Assembly (NCBI RefSeq): GCF_022662495.1
Contig: NZ_JAKPBU010000001.1
Coordinates: 1,178,001-1,242,000, forward strand
Origin: Lysobacter sp. M2-1
GTDB taxonomy: Bacteria > Pseudomonadota > Gammaproteobacteria > Xanthomonadales > Xanthomonadaceae
Reading direction: 5' to 3'
DNA: 64,000 nt
Position 1 is the first letter of the stretch, and every line of letters starts with the position of its first letter. Below, piece after piece: positions 17,526 through 27,136 of this stretch. Position numbers and translations under genes: made by a program. The notes under the pieces are model-generated. The model searched no databases. It saw nothing but the letters and a program-made list of their open reading frames with translations, and was not told where the DNA came from.

Positions 17526-18800
17526 ATGAAGACGATCCTGCAACTGACGGTGCTCGTTGCCACCCTGGCTGCGGCGAGCTGTTCGCGTGACGAAGCCCCC
17601 GCGACGGCCGGCGACTCGACCCAGCCGGGCCTGCAGGCCTGGACGCTGCCCGCTGCGCCCGGCGCCGCCCAGCCCGATCTGGTCACCGCGCCGGACGGCC
17701 GGCTGCTGCTCAGCTGGCTGGACACCCAGCCTGGCCGCCGCACCCGCCTGCAATACGCCGAGTTCAGCCCTGCCGGGCACTGGCAGGGTCCGAAGACGAT
17801 CGCGATCGGTGCCTCTTTCGTGGTCAATTGGGCCGACACGCCGCATATCCTGGCCACGCCCGATGGCGCTCTCTGGGTGCAATGGCTGCAGAAGTCGGCC
17901 GAAGCCGGTGCGTCCTACGACGTGCTGCTGAGCACCTCGCGCAACGACGGCATGAACTGGAGCGAGCCGCTGCGCCCGCACGCCGACGGCACGGTAAGCG
18001 AACACGGCTTCGTCTCGATGTGGCCGCAGGGCAACGACCGGCTCGGCATCGCCTGGCTCGACGGACGCAACATGGTGGCCGCCGCTGGACATGCGCAGAC
18101 CGGGCACGACGGCCATGGCGCGGGTGCGATGACCCTGCGCAGCGCGGTGTTCGACGGCTCGCTGCGCACCGACGGCGAGGTCGAGCTGGATGCGTCGGTC
18201 TGCGACTGCTGCCAGACGGACGCCGCGCTCACCGCGAAAGGCCCGCTGCTGGTCTATCGCGACCGCACCGAGGACGAGATCCGCGACATCCACGTCGCCC
18301 GCTTCGATGGCAAGGCATGGAGTCCGTCGAAGCCGGTCTTCGCCGACCAGTGGAAGATGCCGGCCTGCCCGGTCAACGGCCCGTCGGTGGCGGCGCGTGG
18401 CGATGAGGTCGTCGTGGCCTGGTACACCGGCGCCGGCGATCAGCCGACGGTCAAGCTCGCGCGCAGCACCGATGCGGGCGACAGCTTCTCCGCGCCGCTG
18501 GTGCTGGAGCAGGACGACACCGTGCAGGGCCGGGTCGACGTGGCCCTGGATGCCGGCAATGCCTGGGTGCTGTGGCTGCGCGAGGGCGATGCCGGCCAGT
18601 CGCTGTGGTTGGCGCGCTATGCACCGGACCTGTCGAAACAGATCGAAAAGGTCGAAGTGGCCAGGTTGCAGGGCCGCGGCCGCGGCACCGGTTTCCCGCA
18701 GCTGGCCTTGCGCGAAGGCAAGGCGTATCTCGTCTGGACCGATGTTGCCGGCGGCACGGCGAGCCTGCACGGCGCGGTGTACACGCCCAAAGTCCTGTAG
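17526..18800 (+). CDS. Sialidase-like beta-propeller lipoprotein
   Basis: The 424-residue product has a lipoprotein signal ending AAASC (Cys at residue 19). The mature protein has repeated strands with Asp-box-like motifs (SRNDGMNW and STDAGDSF), as in BNR/sialidase-like propellers. A Cys cluster CDCCQT lies near residue 222. No catalytic sialidase Arg triad could be assigned, so an enzyme activity is not claimed. The stop codon TAG lies inside the head motif of a REP element. Confidence 0.78.
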   Translation: MKTILQLTVLVATLAAASCSRDEAPATAGDSTQPGLQAWTLPAAPGAAQPDLVTAPDGRLLLSWLDTQPGRRTRLQYAEFSPAGHWQGPKTIAIGASFVVNWADTPHILATPDGALWVQWLQKSAEAGASYDVLLSTSRNDGMNWSEPLRPHADGTVSEHGFVSMWPQGNDRLGIAWLDGRNMVAAAGHAQTGHDGHGAGAMTLRSAVFDGSLRTDGEVELDASVCDCCQTDAALTAKGPLLVYRDRTEDEIRDIHVARFDGKAWSPSKPVFADQWKMPACPVNGPSVAARGDEVVVAWYTGAGDQPTVKLARSTDAGDSFSAPLVLEQDDTVQGRVDVALDAGNAWVLWLREGDAGQSLWLARYAPDLSKQIEKVEVARLQGRGRGTGFPQLALREGKAYLVWTDVAGGTASLHGAVYTPKVL

Positions 18801-18860
18801 GAGCGCCCGTGGGCGCGACCTGATCTGTGCTGTGCGGTCGCGCCCAGAGGCGCTCCTACA
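18796..18860. repeat. REP pair with GTAGGAGCG heads
   Basis: The element starts TGTAGGAGCGCCC and ends CGCTCCTACA, with an inner GGGCGCGAC/GTCGCGCCC pairing. It lies exactly between two convergent genes. The TAG of its left head is the stop codon of the plus-strand gene (18798-18800), and the CTA of its right head is the stop codon of the minus-strand gene (18856-18858). Confidence 0.82.
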
Positions 18861-19932
18861 GCAGCTTCTTGCCGATGAACGCGGCGTAGCGCTTCATCGC
18901 GCGCTTCAGCGGCGCCTGCTCGCCACGTCGCAGCGCGCGAAACGGCGCGACATCGATCGATACGCCGTCCCTGCCCAGGACACGTTTCCAGGTGCCGACC
19001 ACCTTGCCGTCGACCAGCACGGAGGCATTGACCAGGCCGTTGATGCCGATCACCTGTCGGCTCAGCGCAGGTTCCACGGCCGCGCGGCGGTCGCGGTAGC
19101 CGACCAGGTATTCGTCGAACGGCGCGAGCAGATGCACGCCGCCCGCAGGCATCGGTTCGGCCGTGTCGCCGTGCAGGTAGCGCTTCCCGGCGACCTCCAG
19201 CACCTGCAGCTCGGGTTCTGCCAGTGCGGCCGCCAGTTGCGCGTCCCTGACCGTCAACCCGGACCACCAGGCCAGGTCCTGCGCGGTCGCCGGCCCGTGC
19301 GAATGGAAGTAGCGCAAGGCAAGCGTATGCAGCGCCTCGTCACGGGTCTTTGGCGTCGTGGGTGCGACCCAGGCGTCGAGCAGGACGAAGGTCGGCTGCC
19401 GGCCGACGCGCGGCCCGCCGCAGATCACGCCGTGGTGCGCCAGCCAGCCGGTGACATGGATGCCGCGCATGCGTTCGGTGCCGATGCCGCCGGCGTCGAG
19501 CGCGGCGTACAGATCGGTGCGCGCGATTGGCTGGCCTACACCCAGCACCTTTTCCACGATCCTGCGGCTGCGCTTGAGCGTGGACTCGTCAAGACCGAAG
19601 TCGCGTTCGATCCGCGCGCGATTGGCGGCAACCACCCGGGGTGCGAGCAGCTGCAGCATCCAGCGCACGTCGGCCGGCGCCACGAAATGCAATGTGCCGC
19701 GCATCGGCCAGGTGCGCACGATGCTGCCGTCCGCGATCGCCTGTTCGATCGTCGACTCGCTCGCCGCGCGCATGCGCGAGCCCACTGCCCATAGCGAGCC
19801 GTACCAGTCCTGCGCCTGCACTGCGCCGAGCCAGGAAACCACGGCTTCTGGCGTATCGAAGACGGGTTCGGCCAAGCCCAACCGCTGCAAGCGATGTGCC
19901 GTGAGATCCGGGCTGGGTTCCGGCGAAGACAT
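18856..19932 (-). CDS. Winged-helix AlkZ/YcaQ-like (AlkX-type) protein
   Basis: The 358-residue protein resembles the HTH_42 winged-helix family that includes the interstrand-crosslink glycosylases AlkZ and YcaQ and the related AlkX group. The N-terminal stretch WLGAVQAQDWYGS carries a QxQ motif like the catalytic QxQ of AlkZ. Later come RTWPMRGTLHFV and a DEYLVGYRDRR stretch. DNA glycosylase activity is inferred, not shown. An ATG at 19932 was preferred to an in-frame GTG at 19941. It follows the SIMPL gene by 17 bp. Confidence 0.75.
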   Translation of the reverse strand: MSSPEPSPDLTAHRLQRLGLAEPVFDTPEAVVSWLGAVQAQDWYGSLWAVGSRMRAASESTIEQAIADGSIVRTWPMRGTLHFVAPADVRWMLQLLAPRVVAANRARIERDFGLDESTLKRSRRIVEKVLGVGQPIARTDLYAALDAGGIGTERMRGIHVTGWLAHHGVICGGPRVGRQPTFVLLDAWVAPTTPKTRDEALHTLALRYFHSHGPATAQDLAWWSGLTVRDAQLAAALAEPELQVLEVAGKRYLHGDTAEPMPAGGVHLLAPFDEYLVGYRDRRAAVEPALSRQVIGINGLVNASVLVDGKVVGTWKRVLGRDGVSIDVAPFRALRRGEQAPLKRAMKRYAAFIGKKLL

Positions 19933-19949
19933 CGATGCCACGGCAGATC

Positions 19950-20657
19950 TCAGCGAAGCAGCTCGAACACCGCGCTGACACTCGCCGCATATTCGACCGT
20001 GGGTTGCAGATACCTGCCGCCGGCTGCGCGGGAACCAGTCACCACGATGCTATCCAGCGTCGTGGCGCCGTAACCGCTGGCGAGATGCGAGCCCACGCTG
20101 TCGATGCTGTAGACCGACCCGATGCCTGCGCCGAAGGCCTTGGCCATGTCCGCGGCCTTGGCTCTGGCCTCCGCCACCGCTTCGAGCTTTGCCTGTTCGC
20201 GCAGATCCTCCGCCCGACGCGATTCGAACACGATCGTGCCGATCTCGCGGGCACCGGACCGAAGTCCGTCGTCGAGAAGCTCGTTCAACCGGTCGATCTC
20301 CTTCAGCACGACGGTGACGCTCCGTGTCGCCTCGTAGCCATTGGACACGCGCTTTCCCGAATCCGTGTACTCGACGTCTTCGGCTGCGTTGAGATCGGAT
20401 GCGGAGATGTCGGCGTCTGCGATGCCATAGCCCTGCAACACTGCCAGCAGCGTATTGACTGAGGAGTCGACGGATTGCTTCGCCGGCAGTGGGCTTTGCG
20501 CACGGTGCTCGAAATCGAAACGGATGCGCGCCGAATCGGGTTTCACCGAAACCTTCGCTTCGCCCGACACGACGATATGCGGCCCGTCGGGTAACGGCGT
20601 GCCTGCCTGCACGTTCCAGCTCGCTGCCAATCCAAGCAGCCACCACCAGCCCTTCAT
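19950..20657 (-). CDS. SIMPL-domain (DUF541) periplasmic protein
   Basis: The 235-residue protein has a signal peptide (core WWWLLGLAASW, cleavage near VQA) followed by a SIMPL domain. Typical stretches are IVVSGEAKVSVKPDSARI and a C-terminal VEYAASVSAVFEL. Family members form oligomeric periplasmic or outer-membrane assemblies of unclear role. The ATG at 20657 has AAGGGG six bases upstream, while an in-frame ATG at 20663 would abut that site, so 20657 was chosen. It lies 30 bp after tamB. Confidence 0.82.
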   Translation of the reverse strand: MKGWWWLLGLAASWNVQAGTPLPDGPHIVVSGEAKVSVKPDSARIRFDFEHRAQSPLPAKQSVDSSVNTLLAVLQGYGIADADISASDLNAAEDVEYTDSGKRVSNGYEATRSVTVVLKEIDRLNELLDDGLRSGAREIGTIVFESRRAEDLREQAKLEAVAEARAKAADMAKAFGAGIGSVYSIDSVGSHLASGYGATTLDSIVVTGSRAAGGRYLQPTVEYAASVSAVFELLR

Positions 20658-20687
20658 GCGCATCCCCTTGCCGAAACCGGGCCCAGC

Positions 20688-23600
20688 TTACTTCTCCTTG
20701 CGCCAGTTGACCGAGCCGCGGTTCTCCACGCTGGAGGACTCGATCTGGATGTCGAAGCCCTTGCGCAGCAGGTACTTGAGCATGACCACCTGGCCGGTGC
20801 CCAGCAGCGAGACGCCGTAGCCGACGTAGACGCGCGGCGAGAGGTATTTGCCGACGCCAAACACGCTGCCGGCGGTGCGCGACTGCAGCACGCCGGCGTC
20901 GTCCAGGCCGATGCTGGCGCCGAGCTGCGAGGCGAGCACGCTGCCGCCGGCGGTGAGCGCGGCGGAGGCGGCGCTGACGTCGCGCGATTCCTCGCCGGAC
21001 AGCCCGGACAGCGGGCGGCCCAGGGTGAGGTAAGCCAGCGCATCGGACTGGCTGCCGGCCTGGTTGCTGTAGACGTTGGCTTCCGGGGCCGAGGCGCGCC
21101 CAGTGACCGCGATCCCGGCGGTGACCTCGCCGACCTCGCGCTCCGCTCGCACGTCCAGGATCGGATCGGAGATCGCGGTATTGCTCCACAGCAGCCGGCC
21201 GCGGGTGATGTCGAGCTTCTGCCCGTAGGCGGTGTAGCGGCCGTCGACCTCGAGCGCGCCGCTGCCGGTCATCTCGCGCCCGGGCACCGCGCGCACCCGC
21301 AACCGCCCGCCGAGCTGGCCGTCGAGGCCGAAGCCCTTGAGCCGCACGTCCTCGCCCATCGCCAGGGTCAGGTCCAGCGCCAGCGGCGTGGCTGGCGTCG
21401 CTTCGGGATCGGCCGGATCGAGCACCACGACATCGTCGGACGCCGACACCCCTTCATCCAGATGCTCGAGCTCGAGCATCGCCTCGGGCACGGTCACGGT
21501 GCCGGTGACCGTCAGCGGTTGCCCGGCCTGATAGCGCACAACGAGATCCGGATCGATCACCGCGCGCACGTCGCGGGTGTCGGAGGCGAGCACGTTCTCA
21601 CCGCGAAGATTGAGCACCAGCGGTGCGTCGCCGCTGCGCCAGTTGAGGCCGCCATCGATGCTGAGCACGCCTTCGCCCGAGCGCACCGCGCCCACGATCC
21701 GCGCGCTGCCGTCGGGTTGCGCGACCAGGCGCACGTCGCCATTGGTCAGGACGATGTTGAGCGCGGGCAGCTCGGTGCGGAAGCCGGTCAGCCGCGCCTG
21801 CCCGCCCAGCGACGGCGTGCCGCGGGTGCCGCCCAGGGTGATGCGCCCGGCAAGGCGGCCGGTGGGATCGACGATGTCCGGCGAGAACAGTTCCATCCAG
21901 GTCAGCTCGCTGGTATCGACCGCGATCTGGCCCGACAGGGGCGCCAGGTCGTCCCAGCCGGTGGCCACGCGCGCATCGACGCGGCCGCCGTCGGACAGGC
22001 CGGTGCCGAGCGTGCCGGTGATCCGCTGCGGATCGAACTCGGCGTCCAGGGTCAGATCGCGATAGCCGATCAGGTCGTTGCGCGCGCGTTCGCTCATGCG
22101 GATCCCGCCCTGCGCCGAACGCAGCTGCGCGCGCCCGGTCCAGGCATTGCCGTCGGGCCGCAACGATGCCGTCAATGCAACGTCGCCATTGAGCAGCCAC
22201 GGCCTGCGATCCTCGCGTTCGGGCAGGTAGGGCGTCAGCAGGGCGAGCGGCAAGCCGTCTCCGTTGAGATTCAGGCCGCGACCGGGCCACTGTGCATCGG
22301 CGCACAGCGAGCCGCCGGCGCTGGAGGCGAAGCAGCTGCGCGAGAGCGACCAGCTGTTTGCGTTCTGCGCATAGCGCGCGGGCGCGGTGAGTCGCCAGTT
22401 GGCGCCGCGCGTCGGATCCAGCTGCAGGCTCTGCAGGGTCCCGCTCCAGCTGGCGCCGCGCTTGAGCGCGCTGCCGGCCAGCGCGATCCGTCCCAGTTCG
22501 CTCTGTGCGTCGCCATCGAGCTGCAGGTTTTCGATCGCACCGCGCGCATCCAGGCGCAGGCTGTCGAAGGCCAGGCCGGCGTTGAGTCCCTGCGCCCGCA
22601 CTTCCAGATGGCCGTCGCCGCCGCGCCAGGGCAGGCGGCCCCGGGCGGTCAGCGCATCGGCCCGGTAGTCGCCGTAGTGCAGCGCCTCGCCGGTGAGGTC
22701 GGCGTCGATATCGGGCGCGGCGCGTGCGCCGGTCAGACGCAGCGTGCCGCGCAGACTGCCGCCGATCCCGGGCCCGATGCTGGAAGGCATGACATCGTCC
22801 AGCTGCAGCGGGCTGAGCGTCGCGTCCACGTCCAGCGTGTCGGCCACCCGACCCTTGGCATCGACCCGGCTCGCACCCATGCCGATGGCGATGTCGCCGC
22901 TGCCGGACAGCGCGCCCTGCGCGGGCAGCACCAGGTCCACGTTGCCGCGCCCGCTGAGCCGGCGCCCGCGCAGGGTGCCGCCGAGACGTTCGGCATCCAC
23001 CGCGATGTCGAGCGCGCCGTCCGCGCGGCGCTTGCCGGTGGTCGACAGATCGCCGTCGACCGCGCCGCTCCAGTCGTCGAGGAACAGCCCGGGGTCGAAG
23101 CCGCGCAGCGTGGCGTCCGCCTGCCACTGCGTGTCGGCGCCGGCCACATAGCTGCCCTTGCCCTGCAGCCGGCCGTCGCCCACGCCCAGCAGCACGTTGC
23201 CGTTGTAGCGTTCACCTTCGACAACGACATCGGCATTGCCGATGAGCGCGCGGCCGCGCAGGGTGCCACCCAGGCCGGTGAGCCCGGCGGTGGCGTCGAA
23301 GCCGCCCCCGTCGCGCGCCTTGCCTTGCGTCGCCAGCGTGCCGTTGATCGCACCATTCCAGCCGGCGGCGAAATAGCCCGGATCGAAGCCGGCCAACTGC
23401 GCATCGAGCTTCCAGTTCGTGGCCGGCGACCAGCCGAGCACGCCGGTGGCATCCAATCGGCCGGTCGGCATCTGCGCACTGAGCGTGCGCAATGTCAGGC
23501 GTTCGCCATCGCCGCGACCGTCGAGTTGCACGGTGGCGCGTTCGCCGTCGCGGACGATGCGCGCATTGCCGATCGCCGCCCATGACGCGCGCGTGCCGGC

Positions 23601-24935
23601 GATGCCGAAATCGGCATCGGCCACGATTTCTGGCGCGGGCTCGGGCAGTGGATCTGTCGGCGTCGGCGTTGGCGTGCCTCCGAACCGCAGTCCGCGCGCA
23701 TTGACCGCGTAACGCAGACGGGCCGCATTCCCGCGGTCGCCGAAGTCGCCGCTGCCGCGCACCATGACGCGACCGGCGAACACGTCCACGATCAGCGGCT
23801 CGAACGCCAGCACCTGGTCCCGCAGCTTCAGCCGCGAAGGCTGCACCACCGCGCGCAGCGTGCCCTGCTCGAAACGACCTTGCAGCCGCGCGCTGCCGCC
23901 GATGCCGTCGGCGCGCAGCTCGAACAGGATCGGTGCCGGTGACGGGTCGTCGCCGGCCAGCATGGCCGGGTCCAGGCCCTGCGTGTTCGCACGCAACGAC
24001 CAGGTGGGTGTGTCCGCGCCGCGCAGGCTCAACGTGGCACGCAGCGGCTTGGGCACCGCGCCGGCGATGCCGACATCCATCCTGGCCAGGTCGCCGCGCG
24101 CCACCAGCCCGATGCGCGGCGGCGTGGCGCGCAGTGGCGATAACCCCGGCTTGCGCGGGAAAACCGCGGTGACGGTGAGGTCGGTGCGGTAGTTGTCCTT
24201 CGGCGCGTAGTCGCCGTGTGCACTGAAGCGACCCAGGTCGCTGTCCACGGCCAGGTGTTCGACGTGCACGCGGCCGGTGCTGGCATCCAGCCCGCCGCGC
24301 ACGCTGCGCAGGTCGATCAGGTGTTCGCGCTGGCGGGTCAGCCTGAGCCGGTCGATGCGGATGGTGTCGGCCTGCAGCGCCAGCGGCGGCGCGATCTGCG
24401 GCAGCGCGTCGGGCCACTTGGGCAACTCGAACGGCTCGTCGGCATCGGGCAGATCGAGCGTGGCGTCGCTCAAGTCCAGCGCATCGAGCCGCAGGCGCTT
24501 GCCGAACAGCGGCCGAATCGCGGGATCCAGCACCACGCGTTTGGCGACGAAGGTAGTCACGCGCGGATGTTGGCAGTCCGGGTAGGCGACCGGCTCTTCG
24601 TTCACCGCCGGACAGCCGCGGGCCACGAGACGCACGTCGTGCAGCACCATCGGACCGCGTGCCGGACCTTCGGCGCGCGACCACGACAGCTCCGTGCCCT
24701 CGGGCAGGCGCGCCTTGACCTGGGCCAGCAGGAAATCGCGCCCGCCCAGCGTGCTCAACAGCCACCAACCCAGCACCGCGGCGAGCACGATCACCGCCAC
24801 CGAACCCAGCGCGCTGCGGATCGCCAGCATCCGCATGCGTGCCTTGCGCCGCGCGCGCAGTTCGGCGATGCGGGCTTCCCGCTCCTCGGGCGTCAGGTCG
24901 TCGGGAAGTCGGCGGCGGCGCCAGCGCAAGGCCAT
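20688..24935 (-). CDS. tamB: Translocation and assembly module protein TamB
   Basis: This 1415-residue inner-membrane-anchored protein spans the periplasm and works with TamA in outer-membrane protein or phospholipid transport. A cytoplasmic basic N-terminus is followed by one transmembrane helix (about residues 41-65) and a very long beta-rich AsmA-like region. The C-terminal DUF490 domain contains TRGRLLWSNTAISDP, DALAYLTLGRPLSG and GVGKYLSPRVYVGYG. The ATG overlaps the tamA stop as ATGA. TamB proteins are usually 1200-1400 residues, so it is at the long end. Confidence 0.92.
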   Translation of the reverse strand: MALRWRRRRLPDDLTPEEREARIAELRARRKARMRMLAIRSALGSVAVIVLAAVLGWWLLSTLGGRDFLLAQVKARLPEGTELSWSRAEGPARGPMVLHDVRLVARGCPAVNEEPVAYPDCQHPRVTTFVAKRVVLDPAIRPLFGKRLRLDALDLSDATLDLPDADEPFELPKWPDALPQIAPPLALQADTIRIDRLRLTRQREHLIDLRSVRGGLDASTGRVHVEHLAVDSDLGRFSAHGDYAPKDNYRTDLTVTAVFPRKPGLSPLRATPPRIGLVARGDLARMDVGIAGAVPKPLRATLSLRGADTPTWSLRANTQGLDPAMLAGDDPSPAPILFELRADGIGGSARLQGRFEQGTLRAVVQPSRLKLRDQVLAFEPLIVDVFAGRVMVRGSGDFGDRGNAARLRYAVNARGLRFGGTPTPTPTDPLPEPAPEIVADADFGIAGTRASWAAIGNARIVRDGERATVQLDGRGDGERLTLRTLSAQMPTGRLDATGVLGWSPATNWKLDAQLAGFDPGYFAAGWNGAINGTLATQGKARDGGGFDATAGLTGLGGTLRGRALIGNADVVVEGERYNGNVLLGVGDGRLQGKGSYVAGADTQWQADATLRGFDPGLFLDDWSGAVDGDLSTTGKRRADGALDIAVDAERLGGTLRGRRLSGRGNVDLVLPAQGALSGSGDIAIGMGASRVDAKGRVADTLDVDATLSPLQLDDVMPSSIGPGIGGSLRGTLRLTGARAAPDIDADLTGEALHYGDYRADALTARGRLPWRGGDGHLEVRAQGLNAGLAFDSLRLDARGAIENLQLDGDAQSELGRIALAGSALKRGASWSGTLQSLQLDPTRGANWRLTAPARYAQNANSWSLSRSCFASSAGGSLCADAQWPGRGLNLNGDGLPLALLTPYLPEREDRRPWLLNGDVALTASLRPDGNAWTGRAQLRSAQGGIRMSERARNDLIGYRDLTLDAEFDPQRITGTLGTGLSDGGRVDARVATGWDDLAPLSGQIAVDTSELTWMELFSPDIVDPTGRLAGRITLGGTRGTPSLGGQARLTGFRTELPALNIVLTNGDVRLVAQPDGSARIVGAVRSGEGVLSIDGGLNWRSGDAPLVLNLRGENVLASDTRDVRAVIDPDLVVRYQAGQPLTVTGTVTVPEAMLELEHLDEGVSASDDVVVLDPADPEATPATPLALDLTLAMGEDVRLKGFGLDGQLGGRLRVRAVPGREMTGSGALEVDGRYTAYGQKLDITRGRLLWSNTAISDPILDVRAEREVGEVTAGIAVTGRASAPEANVYSNQAGSQSDALAYLTLGRPLSGLSGEESRDVSAASAALTAGGSVLASQLGASIGLDDAGVLQSRTAGSVFGVGKYLSPRVYVGYGVSLLGTGQVVMLKYLLRKGFDIQIESSSVENRGSVNWRKEK

Positions 24936-26845
24936 CAGAGATCCGTTCCGATGTTGAGGTGCAAGGTGAAAGGCGAATCCGGATCGTCGAGACCACGCGC
25001 GATGTCGATGCGGATCGGTCCCACCGGCGATTTCCAGCGCAGGCCGATGCCCACGCCGGTGTGCATGTCGGGGCTGCCGCCATCGAAGGCGTCGCCGGTG
25101 TCGACGAAAGCCGCGGCGCCCCAGGGTCCGGCGAAATAGCGTTCGTACTCGACGCTCGCGGTGATCACATTCCTGGCGCCCAGCGCGAAGGCCACGTCGC
25201 CTTCGTCGTCGAACACGCGCGGCCCGACCTCGCGCCAGTTGTAGCCACGGATGCTGCGGTCGCCGCCGGCGTAGAAACGCAGGCTCGGCGGCAGGTCGTT
25301 GAGCGCGTCGGTGAAGGTATGGCCCAGTTCGCCGCGCACGATCAGCCGATCGCTCGGCCCCAGGCCCTTGAACCAGCTGGCGCGCACGTGCGCCTGGGCA
25401 AACATCGCATCGCCACCGGAGTCGTCGCCCTTGCCGCTGCCGGCACGGACCATCACGGTGCCGCCGATGCCGCGCCGCGGGGCGAAGCGATCGTCGATAT
25501 CGGCGTACTCGGCGCGCAGTGCAGGGAAGAAGTAGTTCGCGTAGCGGTAGACGACGGGCGTATCCGGATCGCCGTCGCTCTCGTACTCGTAGGCCCAGCG
25601 CTCTCGCAGGGCATGGATCGAAGCGATCAGGTTGAGCTTGCGGTTGTACTGGCCGCTGCGGCTGCCGACCAGCTCGACCCGGCGCGTATCGATGTAGTCG
25701 GTCTGCTCGTCGGCGAACTGCGCGCTGGCGGTGTACCAGCCGTCGAGCCAGGCGAAGGCCGGTATCCGGTACTGCAGGGTCGCGGTCTTGCGGTTCTGCG
25801 CCCAGTCCACCTGCGCCAGCGCCTTGTGCCCGCGCGAATTCACGTAGCGCCGCTCCACGCCAAAGCTCACGCCAGGTCCACTGTCGGTGCCGTAGCTCAC
25901 GCCGGCGGTGTAGATGCTGCGCTTGGCCGGCGTCAGGGTGACGGTGACCGGGACCCGGCGGCTGGTGCTGCCGTCTTCCTCGGCCACGGTCACCGCCTCA
26001 TCCGGCCGCGGCTCGATGTCGATCGCGCTGAAGTAATCGAGCTTCAGCAGCGAATCGCGCAGCCGGTCCAGGCGTCCCTGGTGGTAGTACTCGCCTTCGT
26101 TCCAGTACACGAGCTTGTCGAGCAGCTGCGGGCGGACGATCTGCCTGGGCGTCTGCGCGAAACTGACCGGGCCCATGTCGTAGCGATCGCCGCTGCTCCA
26201 GCGCAGGTCGATGTCCGCCGCGTTCTGCGCGCGTGTGACCTCGACCCGGTGGGCGATGAAGTCGGCATCGAAATAGCCGCGCTCGGCCAGGCGCCGGGTG
26301 ATGCGCGCCTTGCTGGCTTCGTACTGCACGTGGTCGAGCACCGCGCCGGGCTGCGGCAGGAACGCGTCGATTTCCTCGTTGAGGTAACGGTCGTCGCTGG
26401 CGTCGCCTTCGATCGCCACGGTTTCGTTGCGCACCTTCACCGGCTCGCCGGGCCGGACCGTGATGGTGATGCTGACCGGGCGGTTGGGGTCCGGTTCGCG
26501 GGACGCAGGCGCCGCGCCAGTTGCCTGCGCGCGTGGGGCTACGCCGGCCGTATCGCTTTCCGGCGCGCTGCGGTCGCTGCGCTGGATGGTGATGCTGGGC
26601 GAGTAATAGCCGAACGGCTCCAGCGCCTCGCGCGTCTCGTCCTCGGCCACGCGCACCAGATAGGCCATGCGTCGCCCCGACACCACCTTGCCGATCGAAT
26701 CCTGCAGCGACAGGCTGACCCGCACGTTCTCGGTCATGGCCTCGTCCAGGCCCTGGATCTGGATCCGCTCGATCTTCACCGCCATCGCCGGCATCGCGGC
26801 AATCGACAGCGCCGCGAAGGCAAGGAGACGGGGGAGGGCGCGCAT
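24935..26845 (-). CDS. tamA: Outer membrane assembly protein TamA
   Basis: The 636-residue outer-membrane protein of the Omp85 family has a signal peptide (cleavage near MAMA), N-terminal POTRA domains (about residues 25-290) and a C-terminal 16-strand barrel. The barrel ends with a typical surface pattern, GVGIGLRWKSPVGPIRID, and a terminal DL. A Pro/Ala-rich insertion lies near residues 90-125. The ATG at 26845 was chosen for its signal peptide. It is coupled to tamB by ATGA. Confidence 0.92.
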   Translation of the reverse strand: MRALPRLLAFAALSIAAMPAMAVKIERIQIQGLDEAMTENVRVSLSLQDSIGKVVSGRRMAYLVRVAEDETREALEPFGYYSPSITIQRSDRSAPESDTAGVAPRAQATGAAPASREPDPNRPVSITITVRPGEPVKVRNETVAIEGDASDDRYLNEEIDAFLPQPGAVLDHVQYEASKARITRRLAERGYFDADFIAHRVEVTRAQNAADIDLRWSSGDRYDMGPVSFAQTPRQIVRPQLLDKLVYWNEGEYYHQGRLDRLRDSLLKLDYFSAIDIEPRPDEAVTVAEEDGSTSRRVPVTVTLTPAKRSIYTAGVSYGTDSGPGVSFGVERRYVNSRGHKALAQVDWAQNRKTATLQYRIPAFAWLDGWYTASAQFADEQTDYIDTRRVELVGSRSGQYNRKLNLIASIHALRERWAYEYESDGDPDTPVVYRYANYFFPALRAEYADIDDRFAPRRGIGGTVMVRAGSGKGDDSGGDAMFAQAHVRASWFKGLGPSDRLIVRGELGHTFTDALNDLPPSLRFYAGGDRSIRGYNWREVGPRVFDDEGDVAFALGARNVITASVEYERYFAGPWGAAAFVDTGDAFDGGSPDMHTGVGIGLRWKSPVGPIRIDIARGLDDPDSPFTLHLNIGTDL

Positions 26846-27025
26846 CGGCCGAGGATACCCGGGCGACGTCAAGATCGGATTAACCGCGAATGCGGATCGC
26901 AGCCTGTGGTTCCGGGACATCCGCTCCTCCATGAGCATGGGCTGTTGCTTGGAACAAAACCTTGCGATCTTGGCGACTCGCTCTTGTGCGCCTCTCTGGC
27001 GTTGCAGGCGCGAAACAAATCCGTT

Positions 27026-27065
27026 CGCCCTGAGCGTAGGCGCGTAGCGCCGAAGTCGAAGGGCG
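27026..27065. repeat. Nested hairpin repeat in the glyS-tamA gap
   Basis: CGCCCT (27026-27031) pairs with AGGGCG (27060-27065), enclosing an inner perfect hairpin GGCGC-GTA-GCGCC (27039-27051). The flanking words (TGAGCGTAGG and GAAGTCGAAGG) look like an intergenic repeat I associate with xanthomonad genomes. It occurs once in this window. The rest of the 291-bp gap from 26846 to 27136 shows no gene. Confidence 0.45.
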
Positions 27066-27136
27066 TCGGCCGCTCATCTCTGGTGGCGATGCCTGCCTCG
27101 CGCTGCGACGCGGAGTCGAAGGACGCTCCACGCGCC

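Noticed and set aside
18801-19794. Plus-strand open frame running on from the region of the propeller lipoprotein
   Set aside because: It is antisense to the AlkZ/YcaQ-like gene and has no ribosome site or family likeness.
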